DNA of 64,000 nt, from positions 1 to 64,000 of the forward strand of contig NZ_BATQ01000007.1 in the NCBI RefSeq assembly GCF_000739635.1, given 5' to 3'. Positions 8,537 through 15,700 of this stretch are shown here, in pieces. Position numbers and translations under genes: made by a program. Origin of the DNA: Verrucomicrobium sp. BvORR034 (lineage in GTDB: Bacteria > Verrucomicrobiota > Verrucomicrobiia > Verrucomicrobiales > Verrucomicrobiaceae). The notes beneath the pieces were generated by a model that worked only from the letters and a program-made list of their open reading frames with translations, was not told where the DNA came from and searched no databases. How positions within the stretch are numbered: position 1 is the first letter of the stretch; the number at the start of each line of letters is the position of its first letter.

Positions 8537-8667
8537 GACGATGACTAGGGTTTGAGGAACAGACTCTGCTGCTCTACCACTGAGCTACCGCCTGTATTGC
8601 TACAGAGGGGCGGGAGTCGAACCCGCGACCGGCAGATTGAGATGTAGTTCCTCGGGCATTCATCGTC
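8537..8667 (-). ncRNA. Y-RNA-like gene 2 (YrlA type, permuted tRNA module with GCAA-capped acceptor)
   Basis: Minus strand, the clearest unit. The outer stem GACGATGA/TCATCGTC is perfect (8660-8667 with 8537-8544). The box ATGCCC is followed by the inner stem GAGGAAC/GTTCCTC and CTACATC. The module reads T-arm GCGGGTTCGACTCCCGC (8610-8626), acceptor hairpin CTGTA-GCAA-TACAG (8592-8605, a GNRA tetraloop seals the stem where a normal tRNA has its two ends), then D-arm GCGGTAGCTCAGTGGTAGAGC (8571-8591). The Ro60-binding stem occupies the position of the anticodon arm. Salmonella YrlA is known to fold as such a tRNA mimic. Confidence 0.88.
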
Positions 8668-8696
8668 GTTTGGGGGAAAATCAAGAAGGGGGGATT

Positions 8697-8769
8697 GGAG
8701 GCTGGTGACAAAGGGGTTAATGAGACAGAACAGTTTGCAATGTAGTCTCAAAGGCATTCACCAGCCTCC
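8697..8769 (-). ncRNA. Y-RNA-like gene 1 (short, no tRNA module)
   Basis: Minus strand, 73 nt, starting 26 bases after the Ro60 stop codon. It has a perfect 12-bp outer stem GGAGGCTGGTGA/TCACCAGCCTCC (8758-8769 with 8697-8708), the box ATGCCT, the inner stem TGAGAC/GTCTCA, and a loop beginning TACATTGC. The GGCTGGTGAATGC strand looks like the Ro60-binding 5' strand of animal Y RNAs, a resemblance judged from memory. There is no tRNA-like module, so it is comparable to the shorter YrlB partner in the Salmonella locus. Confidence 0.75.
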
Positions 8770-8795
8770 AAAGGGTTGTTGTGAGAGTGCGCTGG

Positions 8796-10364
8796 TTAGA
8801 GCGGCACCTGGTTGATCTCGCCGACCCAGTGTTCCGGCCCCAGTTCACCCCGGGCGAAGGCGGCGATCACCTCAAAGACCGAGTCCGAGAACCCGCCGAT
8901 GTTGAGGATGTCCTTTTGTTCCTTCGCTTGCGTAGTGGTGTAGGGCTGGATGTCCAGGCACACGAGCCGTGCTTGCGGGTTACTCTGCTTGAAGAGTGAC
9001 CATTCCGCCATGGTGCGGGTCGGGCTTCCGCCAAACCGGCCGTGAGCAGGTGTATCCATCCAAGATTCGTTGTCCGAGACATAGATGACCAGGTCTGCCT
9101 GAGCCTTCTGGCGGTTGAGTTCCGCCATGGGCGCGCTGCAGTTGGTTCCGCCCGAGGGCAGGGCCATGAGCTTTTCAGCATTGGTCATCACGGAGTCACG
9201 CGGGTTCAGGGTCGCTGGCACCACGTTGTCGGAGAACGGCAGCACCACAGAGTTGCGGTTCTGACGCAGGAGGCATGCGGAGACCAGGGCGGCAACGTGC
9301 AGGCACGTCACGGCCGAGGTGGCACCCTTGCGGTAGCCGGTTACGGCGGAACGCATGGAGCCGGACACGTCCGGGCAGATGATGACCTTGCCGTTCACTT
9401 GGGGCACGTTGGCCGTGGCGTGTTCCATGGCGTCCTGGAGGGCGTCACGGATCTCCGCCGGCACATCCTGCCCAGCGCTGGTGTAGGCCATCAACAACTG
9501 GTACGGAAAGGCGCGGGCGCGCTTCACCTGAGTCTCATTGCGGAGCCGGTCTGCCACGAGGGAGACGATCTGCTTGTCTTCAAACACACCGTGCCGGGCA
9601 AAGGTGTTCAAGTTCATGCGGGTCATCTGCCAGGGTGCCCGACGGGCAATGGACTTCCACTGGTCCGATGTAAGCGGCAGGGCCGTCAGCATCTGGAAAG
9701 GCACATCCGGCACGGGTCCCTGGCGGTCCTTCTTCCAGGCCTCGAACTCACGTACGATGGCCGGGAGGAGATCTGCCGGGTGCTCACGCTCGAGGAGATA
9801 ACCATAGAGGGCGGCGCGCGCGGCGGTGGCCGGGCGGGGGTGCACCATCTTGATGATGTCTGCCAGGGACGGGGACTGGCCCACGTCGGCACGGAAGAGG
9901 TCTTCATCCCGGCGGGACTCGAGCCAGCGACGCACGAGCCGCTTCGGCAGCGTCCCAAGGGACTTGCGACCGGTCACGCCGGAGCGCAGGATCTGGACGA
10001 AGTTGCGGAGCATCTTGGCGTCGTCAATCACGCGATCGAAGATCAGCTCCAGCCGGTCCACATCCCGGGAGGCCAGCACCGCGCAGAGCAGCGCGGGCGT
10101 GTCCTTCATGAGGCCCTTCTTGCGGCAGTAGAGAGCGGTGCGGGCCAGGAAGTCCGTGGGCGTCTTGACCGCGAGCTGCAGCACGGTTTCGAGCTGAGTT
10201 TCGGCCGAGGCGTAGTAGGTCGCGTTAAGGCATCCCGTGGCGGCGAGCTGGGCCAGGGCAGCCCGGTCTTCGAGCTGGTAGGCCACACCGCCGGCCTCGT
10301 TCATCCCCGTGGTACGGGGTAGAAGGGCACCGGGTTGGGATTGGAAGAGTTGCTTGTTGGCCAT
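8796..10364 (-). CDS. rsr: Ro60-like TROVE domain protein (Rsr)
   Basis: 522 residues, the usual bacterial Ro60 length. Ro60 is a ring of HEAT-like repeats that binds Y RNAs on its outside and single-stranded ends of misfolded RNAs in its central hole, often together with nucleases such as PNPase. The N-terminal ~300 residues are the helical TROVE repeats (TDFLARTALYCRKKGLMKDTP is typical). From about residue 325 there is a von Willebrand A-like domain with an intact MIDAS, PDVSGSMRS, followed by SGGTNCSAP and VYVSDNESW-type blocks. It starts 23 bases after the slipin stop and is followed at once by the Y-RNA genes, the same gene order logic as rsr-yrlBA-rtcBA in Salmonella. Confidence 0.95.
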   Translation of the reverse strand: MANKQLFQSQPGALLPRTTGMNEAGGVAYQLEDRAALAQLAATGCLNATYYASAETQLETVLQLAVKTPTDFLARTALYCRKKGLMKDTPALLCAVLASRDVDRLELIFDRVIDDAKMLRNFVQILRSGVTGRKSLGTLPKRLVRRWLESRRDEDLFRADVGQSPSLADIIKMVHPRPATAARAALYGYLLEREHPADLLPAIVREFEAWKKDRQGPVPDVPFQMLTALPLTSDQWKSIARRAPWQMTRMNLNTFARHGVFEDKQIVSLVADRLRNETQVKRARAFPYQLLMAYTSAGQDVPAEIRDALQDAMEHATANVPQVNGKVIICPDVSGSMRSAVTGYRKGATSAVTCLHVAALVSACLLRQNRNSVVLPFSDNVVPATLNPRDSVMTNAEKLMALPSGGTNCSAPMAELNRQKAQADLVIYVSDNESWMDTPAHGRFGGSPTRTMAEWSLFKQSNPQARLVCLDIQPYTTTQAKEQKDILNIGGFSDSVFEVIAAFARGELGPEHWVGEINQVPL

Positions 10365-10387
10365 GGTGGCAGATTGCTTAGGTTATT

Positions 10388-11119
10388 TCAAATTCCGGAC
10401 TGGACCTTGGAGGCCAGTTTGTCGCTTTCGGTGAGTCCCAACACGAGGGTGGTGGCCTTGCCGGCACCGATCTCGCCGAGGGTCTGGAGGTAGCGGAGCT
10501 GGAGCAGCTCCGGGTGGTCGCGCATGAGTTTCGCGGCGTTGGCCAGCGTACGGATGGCGGCAGTTTCGGCCCGGGCCTTTTCCAGCGAGGCGTTTGCCTC
10601 CTGGCGCTGCTGCAGTGCGGCCATGAAGGCCTTCTTGAGCTCTGGAGGCAGCATCACGTCCCGGATCTCCACCCGCTCGATTTCCAACCCGAGGGCTGCG
10701 GCACGAGGGCGGAGGGCTTCCAGCAAGGCCGAGCCGTGAGACGACTTGGATTTGAGGAAATCTTCCGAGGTGTTGGATCCCACGAGCTCGCGGAGCGCGA
10801 GTTGCACTTCCACATAGAGGGTGGCGGCGGGGTCCGCGACGGCGCGGTAGCTCACCAGGGCATCCGCCACGCGGTAGAGCAGCACCGTGCTGATCTTGAG
10901 CGCGACCTGGTCCGAGGTAAGAACGTCCTGACCCTGTGTGATGACCTGCTGGATGCGGAGGTCATACTGCACCACCTGGTGGCCGCCCTGCCAGAGACGG
11001 TAGCGTCCAGGAGCAAGCGGGCGGACAAACGCTCCATGCTGGAACAGCAGTGCCGCACGAGAGTCCGGAATAGAGAAAGAAAATCCGGCTGCGAGGTGGA
11101 GGGTTTCGATGAGGGCCAT
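10388..11119 (-). CDS. Slipin-like SPFH/band 7 protein
   Basis: 243 residues from the ATG at 11119. The frame is open further upstream to 11500, but that extension crosses the sigma-54 promoter and has no coding character. The protein begins MALIETLHLAAGFSFSIPDS and continues into an SPFH domain (GQDVLTSDQVALKISTVLLY, then LRELVGSNTSEDFL), ending with a helical Ala/Glu-rich segment. SPFH proteins oligomerise on membranes, but no strong transmembrane helix is visible at this N-terminus. Slipins are repeatedly found next to RtcB/Ro60 in bacterial RNA-repair operons, where their role is unsettled. It is the first gene of the block, with a leader of about 290 bases. Confidence 0.88.
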   Translation of the reverse strand: MALIETLHLAAGFSFSIPDSRAALLFQHGAFVRPLAPGRYRLWQGGHQVVQYDLRIQQVITQGQDVLTSDQVALKISTVLLYRVADALVSYRAVADPAATLYVEVQLALRELVGSNTSEDFLKSKSSHGSALLEALRPRAAALGLEIERVEIRDVMLPPELKKAFMAALQQRQEANASLEKARAETAAIRTLANAAKLMRDHPELLQLRYLQTLGEIGAGKATTLVLGLTESDKLASKVQSGI

Positions 11120-11418
11120 GGGAGTTTGAGTGAAAGGGAAGATGCGGAGTATTTTGAGGTGCCTCACCCGCAGAGGCCGCGGCTTGGTGCGGAGGGCGGT
11201 CCGGCTGACCTTCGGGACTTCCGAAGGTGCCTGAACCGTCCTGCAGGGCACCGGGCCGTTGCTTCCATTCCCGGAGGAACTTCGGCAGGGTCTGCGGATG
11301 AGGCAGGGTAGGGATTGCTCCCTTCCAAGTTTCAGTTGGTACCCAAGTGCTCCGATGTGCGTCTTCGTTGGCGATTGCCGCAGAGTCTGCGTGAAGCGTT
11401 GGGGTTGTGTCTTCCTAT

Positions 11419-11434
11419 TGCCAGGAGCGTGCCA
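11419..11434 (-). promoter_or_regulatory. Sigma-54 promoter for the RNA-repair operon
   Basis: On the minus strand the 16 bases read TGGCACGCTCCTGGCA, against the consensus TGGCACG-N4-TTGCA. The -24 GG and -12 GC are both present with exact 12-base spacing, and there is one mismatch. A start site near 11408 would give a ~290-base leader before slipin. RtcR, encoded divergently, is a sigma-54 activator, which supports the call. An overlapping second TGGCAC lies 10 bases upstream but has the wrong spacing. Confidence 0.75.
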
Positions 11435-11548
11435 AGTCGTGCCAACTGGACCCATCAACGCGCTGGAACCCTTGATTTCACTAGGGAAGAAAGCGCACAA
11501 TTATTTTTCAGGCCCGTTTTGGCCTATCGAGAAAATCCAATCTTGTTT

Positions 11549-11570
11549 ATATACTGGGATAAGAGTATAT
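11549..11570. promoter_or_regulatory. Candidate RtcR binding palindrome
   Basis: Inverted repeat ATATACT (11549-11555) / AGTATAT (11564-11570), AT-rich in a GC-rich setting, about 115-130 bases upstream of the sigma-54 promoter and just before the rtcR start. That is the usual distance for an enhancer site. TTGTTT (11543-11548) and TATATC (11566-11571), 17 bases apart, could also be a sigma-70 promoter for rtcR, giving a nearly leaderless message. Both readings are inference. Confidence 0.4.
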
Positions 11571-11579
11571 CCAGACATC

Positions 11580-13217
11580 GTGTCTGCTCATCGCCCAACC
11601 GTTGTCATTGGCTTTATTGGCGTCCAACTGGACCGCGCTCGGGGTCCGGAGCGCTGGTCGAGGTGGCGTCCGACTGTCGGTCTGTGCCAGCATGAGGACC
11701 TGCTGGTGAGCCGGTTCGAGCTGATCTTCGATCCCCGGCATGAGCCGCTGGCCAGGGAGGTGATGGCGGACATGAGAACTTGCTCCCCGGAGACGCAGGT
11801 GAACCTGGTGCCGATGCCCGTGCGGGATCCCTGGGACTTTCAGGAGGTATATGAGGCGCTCTATGACTGGGTGCGGGCCTATCCTTTTGATGCCGAGGCG
11901 GAGGACTACCTCATTCATCTCACCACGGGCACGCACGTGGCGCAGATCTGCTGGTACCTGCTCAATGAGGCCCGGTATCTGCCGGCGCGCATTCTGCAGA
12001 CGTCGCCCCCGCGGGGGACGAATCGCGGGGACACCCCGGCGGGCGAGTACTCGATCATCGATCTGGACCTCTCCAAGTACGATCGCATTGCGACGCGCTT
12101 CGCCCAGGAGCAGGAGCAGACGTTGGACTTCCTGAAGAGCGGCATCGCCACACGCAACCCGGCGTTCAACCGGCTCATCGGTCAGATCGAGCAGGTGGCA
12201 GTAAATTCCTCGCACCCGATGTTGCTCACGGGCCCGACCGGGGCGGGCAAGTCCCTGCTGGCCAGCCGCATCTATGAACTAAGGCAGCAGCGCTCCGGGC
12301 TGGCGGGAAGGTTCGTGGAAGTAAACTGCGCCACCCTGCGCGGGGACCAGGCCATGTCCGCGCTCTTTGGCCATCGCAAGGGCTCCTTCACCGGAGCCCA
12401 AACGGACCGGCCCGGTTTGCTGAAGGAGGCGGACAAGGGGCTTATCTTTCTGGATGAAATCGGCGAGCTGGGCGCGGATGAGCAGGCCATGTTGCTGCGT
12501 GCGGTGGAGGACAAGACCTTCCTCCCGCTGGGGTCGGACAAGCCGGTGCGCAGCGACTTCCAGCTCATCGCAGGGACGAACCGCGACCTGCGGGCAGAGG
12601 TGGTTCGAGGAACTTTCCGTGAGGACCTGCTGGCCCGCATCAACCTTTGGACCTTCGCCCTGCCGGGGCTGGCAGAGCGGCGGGAGGACATCGGGCCGAA
12701 CCTCGACTACGAGTTGGAGCGGCTGTCCCGCGGCCAGCGCAAGCAGGTGCGGTTCAACAAGGAGGCGCGCGACCGGTTTCTCAAGTTCGCCCTGAGCGCC
12801 GAGGCCAGATGGAGTGCGAACTTCCGCGATCTCAACGCGGCGGTAACCCGCCTGGCCACCCTGGCACCGCGAGGTCGTATCACGGAGGAGTGTGTGGAGG
12901 CTGAGATCGGTCGTCTGAAGGACGCCTGGCTACGACCCGGGGAGGAGGGGGAGGCGACCGTGCCTTGCAAGCTCCTTCCTTCCTTGCTGGGTGAAGAGGC
13001 CTGTGCGGAGATCGACCCCTTTGACCTAGTGCAACTGGAGCATGTGGTGCAGGTATGCCGGGATTCCGTTTCGTTGTCGGATGCCGGGCGGAAGCTCTTC
13101 ACGGTGTCGCGGAAATCGAAGGCGAAGTCCAATGATGCCGATCGCCTGAAGAAGTATCTGGCGCGGTTTGAGTTGAGTTGGGCCCGCTGCGCGGGAGACA
13201 CAAGACGTAAGACCTGA
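11580..13217 (+). CDS. rtcR: Sigma-54 dependent activator RtcR
   Basis: 545 residues from a GTG at 11580. The frame is open back to 11259, but homology begins here: RPTVVIGFIGVQLDRARG followed by RWSRWRPT parallels the start of E. coli RtcR (532 residues). Residues 1-185 are the CARF-like sensor, with EDYLIHLTTGTHVAQICW conserved. The AAA+ domain follows: Walker A GPTGAGKS (about 219), the sigma-54 contact loop GSFTGA (about 270, in place of GAFTGA), Walker B LIFLDEIGEL, and an arginine-finger region. The C-terminus is the DNA-binding region. The domain is known to sense RNA ends or tRNA fragments. The final CAGDTRRKT tail comes from a dispersed repeat. It is divergent from the operon it should control. 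Confidence 0.95.
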   Translation: MSAHRPTVVIGFIGVQLDRARGPERWSRWRPTVGLCQHEDLLVSRFELIFDPRHEPLAREVMADMRTCSPETQVNLVPMPVRDPWDFQEVYEALYDWVRAYPFDAEAEDYLIHLTTGTHVAQICWYLLNEARYLPARILQTSPPRGTNRGDTPAGEYSIIDLDLSKYDRIATRFAQEQEQTLDFLKSGIATRNPAFNRLIGQIEQVAVNSSHPMLLTGPTGAGKSLLASRIYELRQQRSGLAGRFVEVNCATLRGDQAMSALFGHRKGSFTGAQTDRPGLLKEADKGLIFLDEIGELGADEQAMLLRAVEDKTFLPLGSDKPVRSDFQLIAGTNRDLRAEVVRGTFREDLLARINLWTFALPGLAERREDIGPNLDYELERLSRGQRKQVRFNKEARDRFLKFALSAEARWSANFRDLNAAVTRLATLAPRGRITEECVEAEIGRLKDAWLRPGEEGEATVPCKLLPSLLGEEACAEIDPFDLVQLEHVVQVCRDSVSLSDAGRKLFTVSRKSKAKSNDADRLKKYLARFELSWARCAGDTRRKT

Positions 13218-13299
13218 GCTCACGCCGGGGAGAGGACGACGAGCGGAGCGGTTGGTCAAGGTAGTCACAGAGCTTGAGCTCGGAAACTCCACGCCAACG

Positions 13300-13575
13300 G
13301 CTTGATACATAAGAGCCCGGGGTCAGACCGCGAAGCGGTCGCCACCCCGGGTATCGATGCGAGAGCGATGGAACTCCAAGGGAGCTCTAAAGACCGTCCA
13401 GATCATCCGGAGACGACCGTCTTGCATGCGGTGGTCACCTCAGGGATGAGGCCACGGTTTGTAGAACTCACTTCGGAGTTCTGGTCCATCTGCTTGTGTA
13501 CCCAGGGTGGCGGCTCGTGCCTCGCCTGACCCTGGGCTATTTTGTATGACGCCCTTGGCGTCAGAGCGCTCTCAT
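13300..13575. repeat. Hairpin-array dispersed repeat
   Basis: No gene is supported here. The segment is a chain of short palindromes: CCGGGGT...ACCCCGG enclosing ACCGC-GAA-GCGGT, CTCA-GGGA-TGAG, GAACTC-ACTTCG-GAGTTC, CCCAGGGT...ACCCTGGG, and TGACGCC-CT-TGGCGTCA. A shorter relative with the same order (CCAGGGG...CCCCTGG, then ATGCC-TTC-GGCAT) occurs at 38575-38682. Such arrays are typical of Planctomycetes/Verrucomicrobia intergenic DNA. The function is unknown. Confidence 0.7.
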
Positions 13576-13742
13576 GCGACAGCGGTAACACCTTGGAATG
13601 CCTTCGACATGGGCAGAAAATGCGGTGCCGGATGGTGGGCTCTCTTTGCAGCGAATGGATCCAATCTGACTACAGCAACTTCATGCGGCGCAGGAGGGAT
13701 TTGTCTCTTGAACACCCAATTCCATCCAGTAGCCTTTCGCGC

Positions 13743-14270
13743 ATGCAGGTACCTCTCCTTACCTTGATGGCGATGTTCATCTGGCTTGGTTGCATCGAGT
13801 GCCGGGGAGACTCCATCACGATCCCCAAGCACGAGAGAATCATCAACAGGAGGGACCTCCTCGCCGAGACCAACAAGGTGTTGGTGCAAATGAATCATCA
13901 GCAACTGTCCATGGATGAGCTATTGGTTCGTCTGGCGCATCGTGCGTGGATTTCTTCGTCCGATCGGGAAGTGGATGTTCGCATCGAACGCTTCCTGAGG
14001 GACATTGCAGAGGACCGGAAGTTCCGCTACCCGATGGAGCTTTGTGTTGAGTACATTGGAGAGGGTATCCCTGTTAACGGCAAGGATCTCCGGCTTCCGC
14101 CCCATTATGTGCTCTATGTTCACCTACTCAATCACACCCGTGGCAGTGTGGATCGCGAGCGGATTCCACTGAAGATCACCTGGATATCACTCATGATAGC
14201 CACCTCTCCCGCTCCATCGCCAGCACCTCAGAAGGGCCGGCGGTCGTCGGGAAGAGGCAAAGCGGCATAA
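13743..14270 (+). CDS. Small secreted hypothetical protein
   Basis: 175 residues from the ATG at 13743. Upstream in-frame codons run through the hairpin repeat and are unlikely to be coding. The N-terminus MQVPLLTLMAMFIWLGCIEC looks like a signal peptide, possibly a lipoprotein signal (LGC). The middle is a charged, soluble domain (RIERFLRDIAEDRKFRYPME). The C-terminus is Ser/Pro/Lys/Arg-rich (SPAPSPAPQKGRRSSGRG). No family is recognised. It stands alone between rtcR and the FAD oxidoreductase. Base composition is slightly lower in G+C than its neighbours. Confidence 0.5.
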   Translation: MQVPLLTLMAMFIWLGCIECRGDSITIPKHERIINRRDLLAETNKVLVQMNHQQLSMDELLVRLAHRAWISSSDREVDVRIERFLRDIAEDRKFRYPMELCVEYIGEGIPVNGKDLRLPPHYVLYVHLLNHTRGSVDRERIPLKITWISLMIATSPAPSPAPQKGRRSSGRGKAA

Positions 14271-14331
14271 GCCCATTCTTTTTTTGCTTCGCTGCCTTGC
14301 TTGTTTTGTGTAGCGTCCTCCCAAATCATTG

Positions 14332-15690
14332 ATGGCGGAGGACGCAGACATCATCGTGTTGGGAGGGGGCGCGTCAGGGCTGGCGGCGGCCTATCTGGCG
14401 GCGCGGGCCGGGTTGAAGGTGATGCTGGTGGAGGCGAATGAAACGGTGGGTGGGCTGCTTTCCACGTTCGCGGTGGGCGGCACGCGGCTGGAACACTACT
14501 ACCACCACTTCTTCTCGCATGATGAGGAGCTGCGCTGGCTCTGTGCGGAGCTGGGCATTGCCGACCGTCTGCACTACCATGCCGCCACGATGGGCATGTA
14601 TCGAGGAGGCAACCACTATGCCTTCAACAGTCCTGCGGACCTCTTGTTGCGGTTCAAGCCCGTGGATCTGCCGGGGCGATTCCGGTTCGCGGCGACCAGT
14701 CTGTATCTGGGTTCCTATGCCGACTGGCGGAACTGGGAGCACATGACGGCGTTGGAATGGTTTCGCCGCTATGCTGGAAGATCTGCCGCCGACGCGATCT
14801 GGCGGCCGATGCTGGAGATCAAGTTTGGCCCCTATGCCAGTGAGGTGCCGGTCTCGTGGATGATTGGACGGCTGCGGCAGCGCATGAACTCCCGGGAGCG
14901 GGGCGATGAGCGCCTGGGCTATCTGGAAGGCAGTCTGGAGGTGCTCCTGAGGGCGCTCCTGCAACATCTCCAGCAACTGGGCGTGGTGGTGAAAACGAGC
15001 CTGCCGGTGGAGGAGTTCGTGGTGGAGAGGGGCGCAGTGCGTGCCATCAAGACGGCGGAGGGGGCTTACTCGGCCCGTCAGTTCTTGTCCTGTCTGCCCA
15101 CGCCAGTTCTGGCTCGGCTGTTGGCTCCTCATCATGCCGACTATGCCGCGGCGCTGGGGAGAGTGCAGTACTTCGGCGCGGTGTGCACGATCCTGGAGAT
15201 GAAACAGCCGCTCAGCAACACGTACTGGCTCAATGTGGCGGATGAGGGTTTTCCTTTTGGTGGCGTGATCGAGCACACGAATTTGATCCCGGCCTCGAAC
15301 TATCAAGGGCGGCATCTCGCCTACCTGTCCCGCTACTTCGAGGCAGGACATGCCTTGTCCAGCCTGTCCAAGGCGGAGGTGGCGGAGACGATGATGCGCC
15401 CGTTGTCACGCCTCTATCCGCATTGGAAAGACTCGCACGTGGACAACGTGCATGTCTTCCGTACCAACACGGCCGCGGTGGTTTGTGATCGCGGGTTCTC
15501 CCGGAAGGTGCCGCAAGTTGCCACTCCGCTGGGTGGACTGCACGCCATCTCCATGGCGCATGTGTATCCCGATGAGCGCAGTTGTAACAACTCGATCCGG
15601 ACGGCGGCGGCGGCCCTGCGGAGCATGGGCCACCCGACCGGTGCTCTCCCGCGAGGGCCCAGCCTGGCGGGTCAGATCGGGTTTGCGTGA
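14332..15690 (+). CDS. FAD-dependent amine oxidase/protoporphyrinogen oxidase-like protein
   Basis: 452 residues from the ATG at 14332 (a TTG one codon upstream is less likely). The N-terminus has the dinucleotide-binding fold DIIVLGGGASGLAAAYLAAR followed by the conserved acidic VEANETVGGLLST, placing it in the flavin amine oxidase/phytoene desaturase-like superfamily. Similar proteins accompany glycan and exopolysaccharide clusters. The next two genes are convergent membrane proteins, one resembling a lipid-linked sugar transferase, so a role in envelope glycan modification is possible. Substrate unknown. Confidence 0.82.
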   Translation: MAEDADIIVLGGGASGLAAAYLAARAGLKVMLVEANETVGGLLSTFAVGGTRLEHYYHHFFSHDEELRWLCAELGIADRLHYHAATMGMYRGGNHYAFNSPADLLLRFKPVDLPGRFRFAATSLYLGSYADWRNWEHMTALEWFRRYAGRSAADAIWRPMLEIKFGPYASEVPVSWMIGRLRQRMNSRERGDERLGYLEGSLEVLLRALLQHLQQLGVVVKTSLPVEEFVVERGAVRAIKTAEGAYSARQFLSCLPTPVLARLLAPHHADYAAALGRVQYFGAVCTILEMKQPLSNTYWLNVADEGFPFGGVIEHTNLIPASNYQGRHLAYLSRYFEAGHALSSLSKAEVAETMMRPLSRLYPHWKDSHVDNVHVFRTNTAAVVCDRGFSRKVPQVATPLGGLHAISMAHVYPDERSCNNSIRTAAAALRSMGHPTGALPRGPSLAGQIGFA

Positions 15691-15700
15691 GTGAACCTCT

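Noticed and set aside
8159-8626. Ordinary tRNA genes
   Set aside because: T-arm and D-arm sequences are clear, but they occur in reversed order with no anticodon arm and a closed acceptor, so these are not translating tRNAs.
11120-11500. N-terminal extension of the slipin protein
   Set aside because: Basic, low-complexity sequence overlapping the control region; the SPFH protein begins at 11119.
11259-11579. N-terminal extension of RtcR
   Set aside because: The 107 extra codons cross the sigma-54 promoter and do not resemble RtcR, which starts at the GTG at 11580.
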